Below, piece by piece: positions 63,838 to 64,000 of a stretch of 64,000 bases of DNA (position 1 is its first letter; the number at the start of each line of letters is the position of its first letter). The DNA is from Conchocele bisecta. Taxonomy: Eukaryota; Mollusca; Bivalvia; Lucinida; Thyasiridae. The stretch spans positions 118,891,581 to 118,955,580 of the forward strand of contig CM055266.1 in assembly GCA_029237695.1 (NCBI GenBank), in the 5' to 3' direction. The notes beneath the pieces were generated by a model, which was given only the letters and a program-made list of their open reading frames with translations, ran no database searches and was not told where the DNA came from. The position numbers and the translations under genes are program-made.

Positions 63838-64000
63838 GACCCTTAGGTCAGTGGCTAAGGTCATTTAAAGCCAAGCCAACGGGTTCGATCTCACATGTAA
63901 CATGCTGCATTGTGCGGAAAATCCCAAACTGAATATTTACATCAAAAGAAATATATACTCAGCCCTGAAATTAGAATAACCTGACCTGGTGCCAGGTGCA
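63838..64000 (+). repeat. family R fragment at the window edge
   Basis: GCTAAGGTCATTTAAAGCCA, GGGTTCGATCTCACATGTAA and CAGCCCTGAAATTAGAATAA; compare 16680-16910. Confidence 0.65.

Overview
This 64 kb window is animal nuclear DNA, most likely from a marine bivalve mollusc. Short, relatively GC-rich exons with GT/AG borders lie in AT-rich introns packed with fold-back elements, tRNA-derived SINEs and tandem arrays joined to (CCGT)n or (GGAC)n microsatellites. The bivalve assignment rests on this repeat landscape and is inference. The coding capacity is two long, split, convergent genes, and both 5' ends lie outside the window.

Left part, plus strand, 1835-19729: the C-terminal half of cohesin subunit SMC1 (SMC1A). 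Fourteen exons with consistent phases encode 610 residues. They cover the start of the C-terminal coiled coil, an acidic linker, the ABC signature LSGGEK, Walker B and D-loop ([12 protein letters not shown]), and the stop codon. Several exon edges carry duplications made by mobile elements or tandem copying.

Middle, 19730-29470: the intergenic space between the two 3' ends. It holds a MITE 20 bp after the SMC1 stop, a 1.07 kb TIR element, a pearl-like tandem array and AT-rich sequence with no recognisable gene.

Right part, minus strand, 62757 down to 29471: the C-terminal 968 residues of an axonemal inner-arm dynein heavy chain of the DNAH3/DNAH7/DNAH12 subgroup. They run from late AAA5 and the strut through AAA6 and the C-terminal domain. 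Fifteen coding positions are found. Position 4 exists as three interchangeable 141-bp exons (56569-56709, 53721-53861, 53511-53651), which look like a mutually exclusive exon cluster.

The main observations concern gene structure in a repeat-rich genome. (1) The dynein exon triplet. (2) An SMC1 intron (9276-9649) that is a SINE bounded by a 13-bp target-site duplication supplying both splice sites, a candidate intron birth. (3) A 67-bp tandem array that repeats the 3' splice site and start of the last SMC1 exon six times. (4) SINEs whose target duplications overlap existing splice sites. (5) Decayed partial exon copies next to four exons. The two genes have no evident functional link: cohesin acts in the nucleus, and the dynein drives cilia and flagella.
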